Positions 7,595-15,772 of a DNA stretch of 64,000 bases are shown here, one piece after another; position 1 is the first letter of the stretch, and the number at the start of each line of letters is the position of its first letter. Under the pieces are notes generated by a model. It was given only the letters and a program-made list of their open reading frames with translations. It had not been told where the DNA came from and did no database searches. Origin of the DNA: Sorangium aterium. Its GTDB lineage: Bacteria > Myxococcota_A > Polyangia > Polyangiales > Polyangiaceae. The stretch lies in NCBI RefSeq assembly GCF_028368935.1, contig NZ_JAQNDK010000001.1, positions 2,046,001-2,110,000 of the forward strand, read 5' to 3'. A program made the translations under genes and the position numbers.

Positions 7595-9786
7595 GCGAGG
7601 AGCCGACGTTCGAGCGCTTCCTGGCGGCGGTCCGGGGCACCAACCCGTTCCGCAGCCACCGCATCACCGACGTCGGGGGCGGCGAGGCCACGGTCGAGTC
7701 GATCCACAAGAACGCCTTCACCAAGCTCGTGCGCGTCGTGCAGGACGCCGCGAAGGAGCCGATCAGCATCGGCGCGCTGCTCATCGGCGCGCCCGGCGTC
7801 GGCAAGAGCCACCTGCTCGCGCGGCTGTTCCAGTGGGCCGGGGAAGACAGGGCGACGGTCGTCTACCTGCACAACATCCTCGCCTCGCCCGAGCGGATGC
7901 TCCGGTACGTGCTCAGCGCGACCGTCAGCGATCTCGCGGGGCACCGCGGCAGCGACTACACGCAGTCGCGCCTGTACACGGTCCTCAACCGCGCCGTCAT
8001 CCGGACGGGCGCGCTCAAGGGCCGCAAGATGATGACGGGGCCCAGGGAGATCGACGCGCGCAAGGAGGCGCTGGCCCGCCTCGGCGCCAAGATCGACCCG
8101 CAGAACGCGGTCATCCCCGTGCTCAACGCGTTCCTCACCGGGACCTCGCACGCGAGCCTCGGCGACGCCGGCGCCGAGAAGCGCGCCCAGGCGGCGGTGC
8201 TGTGGCTCTCCGGCGAGACCCTCGGGCCCGACGAGGCGCGCCTGCTCGACCAGGCGGCCGGGGAGGACGGCCTCGCCCTCGCGGACGACGCCGCGGTGGA
8301 GCGCGTCCTCCACGTCCTCTCGCACCTGTGCGCCCTCGCCGAGCTCCCGCTCGTGCTCTGCCTCGACCAGATCGACAACCTCGACGCCGACGCCGTGCGC
8401 GCCCTGATGTCCTACGCGCACGCGCTGCTCGACCGCGCGAAGCACCTCGTCGTGATCGTCTCCGGCGTGAAGCAGTCGATGCTCTCCCTGCGCACCGGCG
8501 AGGTGATCCCGGCGGCCGCGTGGGACCGCATCGCCGAGCGGATCCTCGAGCTGCACATGATCTCGCCGGAGGAGGCCCGCGCCATCCTCGAGGGGCGGCT
8601 CGACGCCGCGCTCTCCGGCTTCGACGAGAAGGAGATCGAGGAGCTCATGGCCGCGCGCAAGCGCGATCGGCTCTTCCCGCTCGGCAGCGCGTGGCTCGAG
8701 CGGCGCCTCGACGGCGTGCAGGAGCTCCGGCCGCGGGACGCGATCCTCTGGGCGCGCGACCGCTGGGAGGCGCAGCAGGATCGGCTCGCGGCCGTCGGCG
8801 GCAAGCGCTGGCTCAAGGAGTGGCCTGGCCCCGAGCGCGAGCCGAAGGAGCCGGACGGGAGGCTCGAGGACGTCATCGACGCCGAGGTGAAGAAGAAGCT
8901 CGTCGAGGGCACGACCCGCCGCCGGCTTCAGCAGGCGTCGCTGCCGCCCGACGAGGACAACCTCGCGAGCCTGACGCACCACCTGCTCGCCAGGTGCGCC
9001 GGAAAGGGCGCCTCGACGCTCCTGAGCGTCGAGCACGCGACCGCGAAGAGGCGCGGCAAGGCCGCCCCCGCGCACCACCTCGTGGCCAAGGAGAAGCGCG
9101 CGGACGGCGTCATCGTGACCACCGGCGTGACGTTCCTCTGCGCGCCGAGCGGGCACGGCGCGCGGCTGCCGCTCCAGCGCATGGTCGAGGACACGAAGCA
9201 CACGGACAAGCGCATCCTCGTCACCGACGAGGAGCGCCGGCCGCTGCGGCTCGGCGGCGCCGGCAAGGCCGCGTACGACGCGCTCTGCAAGCTGGGCCGC
9301 CAGCGCTTCCTCCACCTCCACCTCGACTTCGCCGGGCACGCGGAGCTCGACTCGCTCGTGGGGCTCCTCGGCGCCGCGAGGAGCCACGACCTCGAGATCG
9401 AGCACCCGCGCGGGCAGTACCGCAAGGTGACCGAGGCCGAGGTGCTGGCGTCCTTCGAGCGCCAGAGCCTCCTGCTCGCGCACCCGCTGCTGCGCGAGCT
9501 GCTCACCGAGGAGATCGTGAAGGGCGGCGGGGACTCGACGCCGCCCCCGGCGTGGGATCCGCAGCAGACGCGGGAGCACATCATGGCCGAGCTGTCGTGG
9601 CGCCTCGGCCTGATGGCGAAGGAGCTCGCGCAGATCTTCGCGAGCCGGAAGAAGCTGCAGGAGAAGCGCTTCCCGGAGGTGTGGTCGCACATCAAGAAGA
9701 CGGCGCAGGCGCTCCACGACGAGGGCCACGTCCACGCGACCGCGACCGACGACGACCTCTTCGTCCAGCTGCGGGGCAAGAAGTGA
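7591..9786 (+). CDS. P-loop ATPase (AAA+/ORC-STAND-like) of the Cas4-HerA operon
   Basis: This 731-residue protein has a Walker A motif GAPGVGKS at residues 66-73 and a Walker B strand LVLCLDQID at ~254-262, with Gln where many AAA+ proteins have the catalytic Glu. A sensor-like segment HLVVIVSGVKQSMLSL follows at ~285. The N-terminal block (FERFLAAVRGTNPFRSHRI) and long helical C-terminus resemble ATPases of multi-gene defence loci more than housekeeping AAA+ proteins, but I cannot name the family. There are no membrane segments. It overlaps both neighbours by 4 nt (ATGA before, GTGA after), so all three products should be made in step and probably form a complex. It may couple ATP hydrolysis to loading the nuclease-translocase (inference). 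Confidence 0.8.
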   Translation: MSEEPTFERFLAAVRGTNPFRSHRITDVGGGEATVESIHKNAFTKLVRVVQDAAKEPISIGALLIGAPGVGKSHLLARLFQWAGEDRATVVYLHNILASPERMLRYVLSATVSDLAGHRGSDYTQSRLYTVLNRAVIRTGALKGRKMMTGPREIDARKEALARLGAKIDPQNAVIPVLNAFLTGTSHASLGDAGAEKRAQAAVLWLSGETLGPDEARLLDQAAGEDGLALADDAAVERVLHVLSHLCALAELPLVLCLDQIDNLDADAVRALMSYAHALLDRAKHLVVIVSGVKQSMLSLRTGEVIPAAAWDRIAERILELHMISPEEARAILEGRLDAALSGFDEKEIEELMAARKRDRLFPLGSAWLERRLDGVQELRPRDAILWARDRWEAQQDRLAAVGGKRWLKEWPGPEREPKEPDGRLEDVIDAEVKKKLVEGTTRRRLQQASLPPDEDNLASLTHHLLARCAGKGASTLLSVEHATAKRRGKAAPAHHLVAKEKRADGVIVTTGVTFLCAPSGHGARLPLQRMVEDTKHTDKRILVTDEERRPLRLGGAGKAAYDALCKLGRQRFLHLHLDFAGHAELDSLVGLLGAARSHDLEIEHPRGQYRKVTEAEVLASFERQSLLLAHPLLRELLTEEIVKGGGDSTPPPAWDPQQTREHIMAELSWRLGLMAKELAQIFASRKKLQEKRFPEVWSHIKKTAQALHDEGHVHATATDDDLFVQLRGKK

Positions 9787-12377
9787 GGCTCGTGCACGTC
9801 AACGTGACCCAGCTCCGCGTCGCGGCGACGTGCCCGAGGCTCCACTGGTTCGACGCGCGCGCCACGGCCGAGCGGCAGGACGGGCGGACGGTCGTGAGCC
9901 GCATCTGGCGCAAGGGCGGCGAGGCGCCCGGCTGCGGCGCGCTGTTCCACACCGCGGTGGAGCGCTTCAACGCCGCCGCGGCGAGCTCGGACGAGGTGCT
10001 GGCGGCGCTGGAGGCCGCCGGCGACGCCCCGGGCCTCCAGCAGGCGCTGATGCGCTGGTTCAACGCCTCCTGCCTGAACCTCGACGCGCTCGCGGCGCGC
10101 CCGGTGCCGCTGCGGCTGGGCTTCATCTCGGCGGTGCAGCTCTACATGGAGGAGCTCGCGCGGCTCGCGGCGCACGCGAGGGCGGCGGGCCTGCCCGCGG
10201 CGGAGCTCCGGGCGCAGCTCTTCGGGGACTCGCGCAAGCGGGTCGACGTGACGTTCCACGTGGGGGAGGACGTCCACGTCCACGTGACCGGGGCGATCGA
10301 CTACGTGTACTTCGATCCGCGGCTCGGGAAGCACCGCATCGTGGACTACAAGCTCACGCCCGCGACCTCCCCGAACAGCGATCTCTTCCAGGTCTTCACG
10401 TACGCGCTGATGCACCACCACCAGCACGGCACGCGGCCGGACGTGGCGGTGTTCTACCTGCACCCCACCCGCAGCGTCCGGGAGGCGCGCTGGGAGGAGA
10501 TCGAGGCGAAGCGCGGCAAGGTCTACGAGCTCATCGCCAGCATGGTGGCCTGGTCCGACCACGCGGTGGGCGCGGGCGGGCTCCCGCCGCCGGGCGACCG
10601 CGCGTACTGCGGCGGCTGCAAGCACGAGCGCTCCGGGGCCTGCGTCGCGCAGCTCGGCCACAAGGACGTGGGCGCGTGGGACAGGCGCTGGACGGCGCTC
10701 GAGGCCACGCGCGGCGGCGGAGCGCCGGAGGGGAGAGAGCCCGCCGCCGCCAGCGCGCCGGCGGCGGACGAGCCGATGGTGGAGGACGATCCCGAGCTCG
10801 ACGAGGCGCTGGCGGTCGTGAAGCCGGCCGTCGAGCGCCCGAAGCCGGCGCCGGCGCCGGCGCCGGCGCGGGGCCGTGGGCGAAAGGCGCCCGCGGAGGC
10901 GCCGCCGGGCGGTACCAGCGCCAGGCCGGCGGACGCGCCGCCGGGCGGTACCAGCGCCAGGCCGGCGGACGCGCCGCCGGGCGGTACCAGCGTCAAGCCG
11001 CCGGAGGCGCCGCCAGGCGGTGAGCGCTCGACCCCCGCGGCGCTCGACGCGGGAGCGAGGCCGCCGGAGGCCCGCACTGCGAACGTCACCGGCATGCTCC
11101 TCGGCTTCGACGACGGCGGCGCGCCCGTCTGCGTGGACCCTTCGGTGCTCCGGACGCACGTCTCGGTCGTCGGCGCGGCCGGGAGCGGCAAGACGTGGAT
11201 GGCCAAGGTCATCGCCGAGGAGGCGCTGCGCGCCGGTGTCCCCGTCGTCGCGATCGACCCCCAGGGCGATCTCGTCCAGATGATGGAGGCGCGCCCGCCG
11301 TCCGACGTGCCGCCGGAGCTGCGCCGCGCCTGGGAGGAGCTGAGGGAGCGCATGGAGCCGCGCATCCTCACGCCCGGGTCCTCGCACGGCCTGCGGCTCT
11401 GCCTCGACCCCCTGCGGCTCCCGAGCGCGGGCGAGCTCTCGCACATCGCGAACCCCGCGCTCCGCGCCGAGGAGGAAGAGGGCTTGCTCGTGGCGGTGGC
11501 GGCCAACCTCGTCAGCCTCTGTGCGTGCGGCGGCGAGGAGGAGTCGCAGCGCACGTTCCTCTACCAGGTGCTGCGGCACCTGCCGCGCGCGGCGCCGGTC
11601 CGGCTGCGGGACATCGTGGCCGCCGTCACCGCGCCCGAGGACCTGGGCATCGACGATGTCGACAGCCTGATCCGCAAGTCCGAGCGCGAGCGGCTCGCGC
11701 GCAAGCTCAACACGTTCGTTCAAGGCCCGTCGGCGCGGCTCTTCTCGGGCGGAACGCGCCTCGACTTCACCGAGCTGCTCCGGCCCTCGAAGCCCGGGCG
11801 CGTCCCGCTCAACGTCGTTTACCTGAACGCGCTCAGCAACGACGACGAGAAGCATTTCTTCCTCGCCGCCCTCGCGACCGAGCTGTACCGCTGGATGATC
11901 ACGACCGTGGACGCGACCTCCGGCGGCGTGAACCTGCTCTTCTACATCGACGAGGCGCGCGACTGGATCCCTGCCGGCGGCAGCAAGCCGCCCGCCAAGC
12001 AGCCGCTCATCCGGCTCTTCACCCAGGGCCGGAAGTACGGCGTGGGCTGCTTGCTCTGCACCCAGAGCCCTCGATCGGTGGATTACAACGTGTTCGGCAA
12101 CACGAGCACGAAGCTCATCGGGCGGCTCGAGGCGGCCCAGGACGTGGAGCGCGTGATCGACTGGTTCACGATCGAGGGCGGGGCCCCTCCGTGGGTCGCC
12201 GCGCGCAAGGGGGCGCCGAAGGGGAGCTTCGTCGCGCGCTGGCCCGACATGCCGGCGGAGCTCGCGGGCCGCGCGTTCAAGGGGCGAACGCTCTTCACGC
12301 GCCACGCCGGCGCGTGGTCGCCCGACCGCGTGGAGCGGGCCGTCACCGAGGCGGGGCTCCGTGGCACGGGCGGGTGA
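9783..12377 (+). CDS. Cas4-type Fe-S PD-(D/E)XK nuclease fused to a HerA-type DNA translocase ATPase
   Basis: This is an 864-residue two-domain protein. Residues 1-~300 have the full Cas4/AddB-type signature: Cys17 near the N-terminus, a GALFHTAVE box with His56, Asp173 (GAIDYV), the IVDYK Asp188/Lys190 pair, the QVFTYAL Gln203, and a terminal cluster Cys276-X2-Cys279-X7-Cys287. The four Cys should bind a 4Fe-4S cluster around a 5'-3' exonuclease fold. A Pro/Gly linker with 12-residue repeats (residues ~372-412) leads to a HerA/FtsK-like ATPase (~432-864) with Walker A GAAGSGKT at 464-471, AIDPQGDL, Walker B LLFYIDEA at ~717-725, and CLLCTQSPRSVDY. The GTG start at 9783 overlaps the preceding stop (GTGA). 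A coupled nuclease-translocase for end resection or invader degradation is inferred. Confidence 0.85.
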   Translation: MRLVHVNVTQLRVAATCPRLHWFDARATAERQDGRTVVSRIWRKGGEAPGCGALFHTAVERFNAAAASSDEVLAALEAAGDAPGLQQALMRWFNASCLNLDALAARPVPLRLGFISAVQLYMEELARLAAHARAAGLPAAELRAQLFGDSRKRVDVTFHVGEDVHVHVTGAIDYVYFDPRLGKHRIVDYKLTPATSPNSDLFQVFTYALMHHHQHGTRPDVAVFYLHPTRSVREARWEEIEAKRGKVYELIASMVAWSDHAVGAGGLPPPGDRAYCGGCKHERSGACVAQLGHKDVGAWDRRWTALEATRGGGAPEGREPAAASAPAADEPMVEDDPELDEALAVVKPAVERPKPAPAPAPARGRGRKAPAEAPPGGTSARPADAPPGGTSARPADAPPGGTSVKPPEAPPGGERSTPAALDAGARPPEARTANVTGMLLGFDDGGAPVCVDPSVLRTHVSVVGAAGSGKTWMAKVIAEEALRAGVPVVAIDPQGDLVQMMEARPPSDVPPELRRAWEELRERMEPRILTPGSSHGLRLCLDPLRLPSAGELSHIANPALRAEEEEGLLVAVAANLVSLCACGGEEESQRTFLYQVLRHLPRAAPVRLRDIVAAVTAPEDLGIDDVDSLIRKSERERLARKLNTFVQGPSARLFSGGTRLDFTELLRPSKPGRVPLNVVYLNALSNDDEKHFFLAALATELYRWMITTVDATSGGVNLLFYIDEARDWIPAGGSKPPAKQPLIRLFTQGRKYGVGCLLCTQSPRSVDYNVFGNTSTKLIGRLEAAQDVERVIDWFTIEGGAPPWVAARKGAPKGSFVARWPDMPAELAGRAFKGRTLFTRHAGAWSPDRVERAVTEAGLRGTGG
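10899..11021 (+). repeat. 36-nt direct repeats in the Cas4-HerA linker
   Basis: Three consecutive 36-nt units (10899-10934, 10935-10970, 10971-11006) and a partial fourth encode APPGGTSARPAD-type repeats in the interdomain linker. The first two units are identical; the third diverges slightly. Copy number may vary between strains, changing linker length. Confidence 0.9.
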
Positions 12378-12456
12378 GGCGGCGAGCGCGGGCGGGGTCG
12401 ACGCCTCCTCACCAGCGACGTACTCCCCGGGATCGAGGGAGGAACGACGGTGGTGC

Positions 12457-12822
12457 ATGGATCTGGACAATCCCGTGATTCGACTCTGTGCGGAGGGCAC
12501 CCGGGCGGAGTTCGAAGGCAGGAAAGAGGATGCCCGGGAGCTCTATCGTCAGGCGTGGGCCATCTGCAAGGACGACTACGACGCCTGCGTGGCGGCGCAC
12601 TACGTCGCACGGTTTCAGGACACGCCAGAGGAGGCGATGTCGTGGAATCGAGAGGCGCTCGTTCGCGCAAGGAGAGTCGACGATGAACGTGTCCGGAGCT
12701 TCTACCCTTCGTTGTATGTGAACCTCGGCCGCTCCCATGAGCTGCTTGGCAACCGGGAGGAGGCGGAGCACTTCTACCGGCTCGCGGCCGAGCTCGGCCT
12801 CGAGCATCGGCCGGACGTCTAG
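12457..12822 (+). CDS. Small TPR-like protein (family often labelled 'rRNA adenine methyltransferase')
   Basis: This 121-residue protein beginning MDLDNPVIRLCAEGTRAEFE has two or three TPR-like helical pairs (ARELYRQAWAICKDDYDACV, LYVNLGRSHELLGNREEAEH). It belongs to a short family I recall from actinomycetes. Homologues are sometimes annotated as rRNA methyltransferases, but no SAM-binding or catalytic motif is visible here. The ATG at 12457 follows GAGGGAGGAACGACG and fits the family N-terminus; the longer frame from 12361 would overlap the HerA gene. It is possibly co-transcribed with the nuclease operon (80-nt gap) but is not obviously part of it. Function unknown. Confidence 0.7.
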   Translation: MDLDNPVIRLCAEGTRAEFEGRKEDARELYRQAWAICKDDYDACVAAHYVARFQDTPEEAMSWNREALVRARRVDDERVRSFYPSLYVNLGRSHELLGNREEAEHFYRLAAELGLEHRPDV

Positions 12823-12865
12823 AGATCGTGACATCCCCAGAGAGCCCGCGACACGAGGAGCTGCC

Positions 12866-13552
12866 ATGAAGATCGCGCTCGAAAGAAGGAGGCAGTTTCC
12901 TCTGATACTGCTCGCGGCCCTCACCGGGTGTCAAAGAGCGCCCACACAATCGAGCGAGATTTCAACCGCGAGCGCGACGGCCCCCGCCAGCGGCACGATC
13001 GCACCGGCGAAATCGCATGCTCCTCCGGTCGCTGGGCAGGCCGCGCCTTCGAAGAACGAGGTGGCCGAACGACTGGCGGGCATCGGCCCGGGCGAGGAGC
13101 GTGAGATCGGCGCAGGCGTCTTCATGACGATGCACAGAGTCCAGGCCACCGAGCCGCTCGGAGATGGCTGGCACCTCGCGCGATCGACGGAAGGCGCCTT
13201 CTCCGTGGAGTTGCCGCTCCCGTTCAACGACTTTCGAACGCGCGCCCGGGCGACCGACGATGTCGAGCTGCGCACGCACACGGTCGGCGGAAAGACGCCT
13301 GGACTGCTCGCCTTCAGCGCGAGCTGCATGGCGCGGCGAGATGGAAAGCTCGGGCCGGAGGCGCGCGCGCCCGGCAGTGACAGGTTGGAGGTGAAGGGGA
13401 CGCCGCCGGCGGCACATCAGCGGACGGTGGATTTCGAGGACATGACCTGCTTCCTCATCGTCGAGGCCCAGGGCTCGGATCCGCTGCCGCCCGAGGCCGA
13501 TCGGCTGCGCTTCCTCCAGTCGCTCAGACGGACGGGAAAGCCGGTCTGGTGA
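12866..13552 (+). CDS. Hypothetical lipoprotein
   Basis: This 228-residue protein has a lipoprotein signal, MKIALERRRQFPLILLAALT followed by GC, with lipid attachment at about Cys22. An Ala/Pro/Ser-rich linker follows, then a globular domain (DGWHLARSTEGAFSVELPLP ... TDDVELRTHTVGG ... FEDMTCFLIVEA) of a kind seen in uncharacterised myxobacterial envelope proteins. The ATG at 12866 has a GAGGAG site 5 nt upstream. The last 29 nt overlap the convergent TetR gene tail. Function unknown; envelope location is inferred from the lipobox. Confidence 0.7.
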   Translation: MKIALERRRQFPLILLAALTGCQRAPTQSSEISTASATAPASGTIAPAKSHAPPVAGQAAPSKNEVAERLAGIGPGEEREIGAGVFMTMHRVQATEPLGDGWHLARSTEGAFSVELPLPFNDFRTRARATDDVELRTHTVGGKTPGLLAFSASCMARRDGKLGPEARAPGSDRLEVKGTPPAAHQRTVDFEDMTCFLIVEAQGSDPLPPEADRLRFLQSLRRTGKPVW

Positions 13553-14129
13553 AGTTGAGCACGCGCGACACGAGCGCGAGCAGCATCTCGCGCGCGTGGC
13601 CGCCGTCGACGGCTGGATCGCGCAGCCGGATCGCCTTGCTGCCATCCAGCACGGCGAGCAGCATCGTCGCGAGGGCCGCCGCCGGCAATGTGTCGTCGAC
13701 GAGGCCGGCGGCCTGTCCGCGCGCGATCGCGCTCGCGAGGAGCTGCTTCATCTCGGCGCTGTGGCGCCGGAGCCGATCCGCGATCGCGGCGTTGCGCTGC
13801 GACTCGGCGAGCAGATCGAAGAGGAGGGACGGCCCCTTGCCGCCGTAGAGGTCGGCCACGAGCGCGGGGAGGTCGCGCGCGTCCTGCACGTCACCCGACA
13901 GGTGCGCGGTCGCCTCATCGAGCACGAGCTGGAAGATGCCCTCGAGGATAGCCTCCTTGCTCGGGAAGTAGTGGTAGAGGTGCCCGGGGCTGACGCCCGC
14001 CTCGGCGCAGATGCTCGCGATGGAGGCCTGCACCCCCTCGGCGGCGAAGCGGCGCAGGGCGGCGCCGAGGAGCTCGCGACGCTTCTTCTCGTGCTGGTCG
14101 GGGTTGACAGTGCGCATGCGGCGATTCAT
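13524..14129 (-). CDS. TetR family transcriptional repressor
   Basis: This 201-residue regulator has an N-terminal helix-turn-helix in ASIASICAEAGVSPGHLYHY followed by FPSKEAIL, typical of TetR proteins, and a C-terminal ligand domain. It is divergent from an aldo/keto reductase, and the 38-bp spacer contains a perfect inverted repeat 4 bp upstream of its own start. It therefore very likely represses both itself and the reductase until an unknown, probably carbonyl or phenolic, ligand binds. An alternative start lies 12 nt downstream (MRTVNP). Confidence 0.9.
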   Translation of the reverse strand: MNRRMRTVNPDQHEKKRRELLGAALRRFAAEGVQASIASICAEAGVSPGHLYHYFPSKEAILEGIFQLVLDEATAHLSGDVQDARDLPALVADLYGGKGPSLLFDLLAESQRNAAIADRLRRHSAEMKQLLASAIARGQAAGLVDDTLPAAALATMLLAVLDGSKAIRLRDPAVDGGHAREMLLALVSRVLNFTRPAFPSV

Positions 14130-14132
14130 TGA

Positions 14133-14148
14133 TAGAGCGTTCGCTCTA
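14133..14148. promoter_or_regulatory. TetR operator in the divergent spacer
   Basis: TAGAGCGTTCGCTCTA is a 16-bp perfect inverted repeat (7-bp arms, 2-nt centre) in the 38-bp gap between the TetR and aldo/keto reductase starts. Its size and position are those of a TetR-dimer operator overlapping both promoters. Confidence 0.75.
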
Positions 14149-14167
14149 ACATTGAGGGGGTCGAACG

Positions 14168-15148
14168 ATGCCCATGATACCGCGCACGCATCTCGGCAAG
14201 AACGGCCCGCTCGTCGGCGCGCTGGGCCTCGGCTGCGGCGGGATGTCGCCCGGCCGCGGCGCCGACAGCGACGCCGAGAGCATCGCCACGATCCAGGCGG
14301 CGCTCGACGCCGGGATGAACCTCCTCGACACCGCCGATTTCTACGGCATGGGGCATAACGAGGCGCTCATCGGACGCGCCATCGAAGGCCGGCGCGACCG
14401 GGCCTTCGTGAGCGTGAAGTTCGGCATGCTGCGCACCCCGGGCGGGAAGTTCCTTGGGATGGACGGCCGCCCGGCCACGGTGAAGACGTTCGCGGCCTAC
14501 TCGCTCCAGCGCCTCGGCGTCGACGAGATCGACCTCTACCAGCCCGGGCGACCCGATCCCGACGTGCCCTTCGAGGAGACGATCGGCGCCATCGCCGACC
14601 TCGTGCGCGAGGGCAAGGTCCGTCACGTGGGCGTGTCCGAGGTCGGCGCGGAGCTCCTGCGCCGCGCGCACGCCGTGCACCCCATCGCCGCGCTCGAGAT
14701 CGAGTACTCGCTCGCGTGCCGCTTCATCGAAGCGGAGATCTTGCCGACCGCGCGCGAGCTCGGGATCGGCGTCGTCGCCTACCGCGTGCTCGCCGACGGG
14801 CTGCTCAGCGGCGCGACGGCGCCGAGCCCTGGCGCGCACTTCGTGGCGCCGCGGATGGAAGGACACGCGCTGGAGCAGAATGTCCGCACGGCTCGCCCGC
14901 TCGTCGAGCTGGCCGCCCGGAAGCGCTGCACGCCAGCCCAGCTGGCCATCGCGTGGCTGCGCGCGCGCGGCGACGACATCGTGCCGCTCGTCGGCGTCCG
15001 CCGGCGCGCGCGGCTCGACGAGAACCTCTCGGCGCTCGACGTGCGCGTCTCCCCGGACGAGCTCGCGCAGCTCGACGCCGCGTTCGCGCCGGGCGCGATC
15101 GTCGGCGATCGGTATCCCTCGTTCGTCATGACGTACGCGGCGCGCTGA
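14168..15148 (+). CDS. Aldo/keto reductase
   Basis: This 326-residue NADPH-dependent (beta/alpha)8 oxidoreductase has the LLDTADFYGMGHNE box with catalytic Asp and Tyr, and FVSVKFG with the catalytic Lys. NADP-binding segments are near VGVSEVGAE and at the C-terminus (DDIVPLVGVRRRARLDENL). The usual catalytic His of the LYQ-x-H motif is replaced (IDLYQPGRPDP), as in the related AKR branch with YRPARLDP. It probably reduces small aldehydes or ketones in the cytoplasm. It is controlled by the adjacent divergent TetR repressor and its operator. Confidence 0.92.
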   Translation: MPMIPRTHLGKNGPLVGALGLGCGGMSPGRGADSDAESIATIQAALDAGMNLLDTADFYGMGHNEALIGRAIEGRRDRAFVSVKFGMLRTPGGKFLGMDGRPATVKTFAAYSLQRLGVDEIDLYQPGRPDPDVPFEETIGAIADLVREGKVRHVGVSEVGAELLRRAHAVHPIAALEIEYSLACRFIEAEILPTARELGIGVVAYRVLADGLLSGATAPSPGAHFVAPRMEGHALEQNVRTARPLVELAARKRCTPAQLAIAWLRARGDDIVPLVGVRRRARLDENLSALDVRVSPDELAQLDAAFAPGAIVGDRYPSFVMTYAAR

Positions 15149-15196
15149 GCGACCCGGGTCGCGACCACACGCTCCCGTCACCGCCCGCCAACCGCC

Positions 15197-15628
15197 ATGG
15201 GCGTGGATCACCCGCCCTGCTTGCCGGCGCGCCCGCGGCGTGCCTTGATCGCGCGCGTGACAACGGGGTTCTTCGAGGCGCGTGGCTTTCGTTTCCGGCT
15301 CGATCGCGAGGGCGCCGAGGTGAGCGGCGCGCCGACGCGCGCGGTCCAGGCCACCATCGAGCCCGGCGAGGCGAGCCTCGACGGTGACGAGCCGCTGGCC
15401 GAGCTCCTGGGCAGCCGGCTGTCGGCGCTGCTCGGCGCGCCGGTGAGCGACGAGGAAGGCATCTTCGACCTGGCGGTCGAGCGCGATGGGGCCGTGGTCG
15501 CGGCCGTACAGCTCTCGTGCGGCGAGGACGACGAGGACGTGCTCGAGCTGCTCGGCGAGCGGTCGCCCTCGCTCCCCGTGCGCGCGCTGGTCGAGGCCCT
15601 GGTCGAGGCGCTGCGGGGACCGGGGTGA
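15197..15628 (+). CDS. Hypothetical protein
   Basis: This 143-residue frame has good third-position GC bias and an acidic composition (VSDEEGIFDLAVERDGAVVA ... CGEDDEDVLELLGE), with no recognised domain, signal peptide or membrane span. It lies 48 nt after the aldo/keto reductase in the same direction. The start is uncertain; a GTG near 15257 (VTTGFFEARGFRFRLDREG) would also suit a protein beginning. It could be a spurious frame. Confidence 0.4.
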   Translation: MGVDHPPCLPARPRRALIARVTTGFFEARGFRFRLDREGAEVSGAPTRAVQATIEPGEASLDGDEPLAELLGSRLSALLGAPVSDEEGIFDLAVERDGAVVAAVQLSCGEDDEDVLELLGERSPSLPVRALVEALVEALRGPG

Positions 15629-15772
15629 CGGCGCGCGCGGCGCGCCAGCGCGCCGTGGCGGTCCAGGTGAAGCCGATCGAGGACGATCGCGTCAGAAGCG
15701 CACCGCACCCCAGGGCTCCCGGCGCTCGAATCGACCGGAAATCGCGCTCGGCGTGACAGGCCTGCCGGACGA

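Noticed and set aside
7833-9782. Extension of the Cas4-HerA frame upstream of 9783 as one 1514-residue protein
   Set aside because: The upstream part is an out-of-frame, Arg/Pro-rich translation of the ATPase gene; the GTG at 9783 with GTGA overlap explains the true start.
8928-12500. A 1190-residue minus-strand frame opposite the ATPase/Cas4-HerA genes
   Set aside because: Antisense shadow with Arg/Ala/Leu bias; all recognisable motifs are on the plus strand.
12457-12822. rRNA methyltransferase annotation
   Set aside because: No SAM-binding or catalytic motif; only TPR-like helices are visible.
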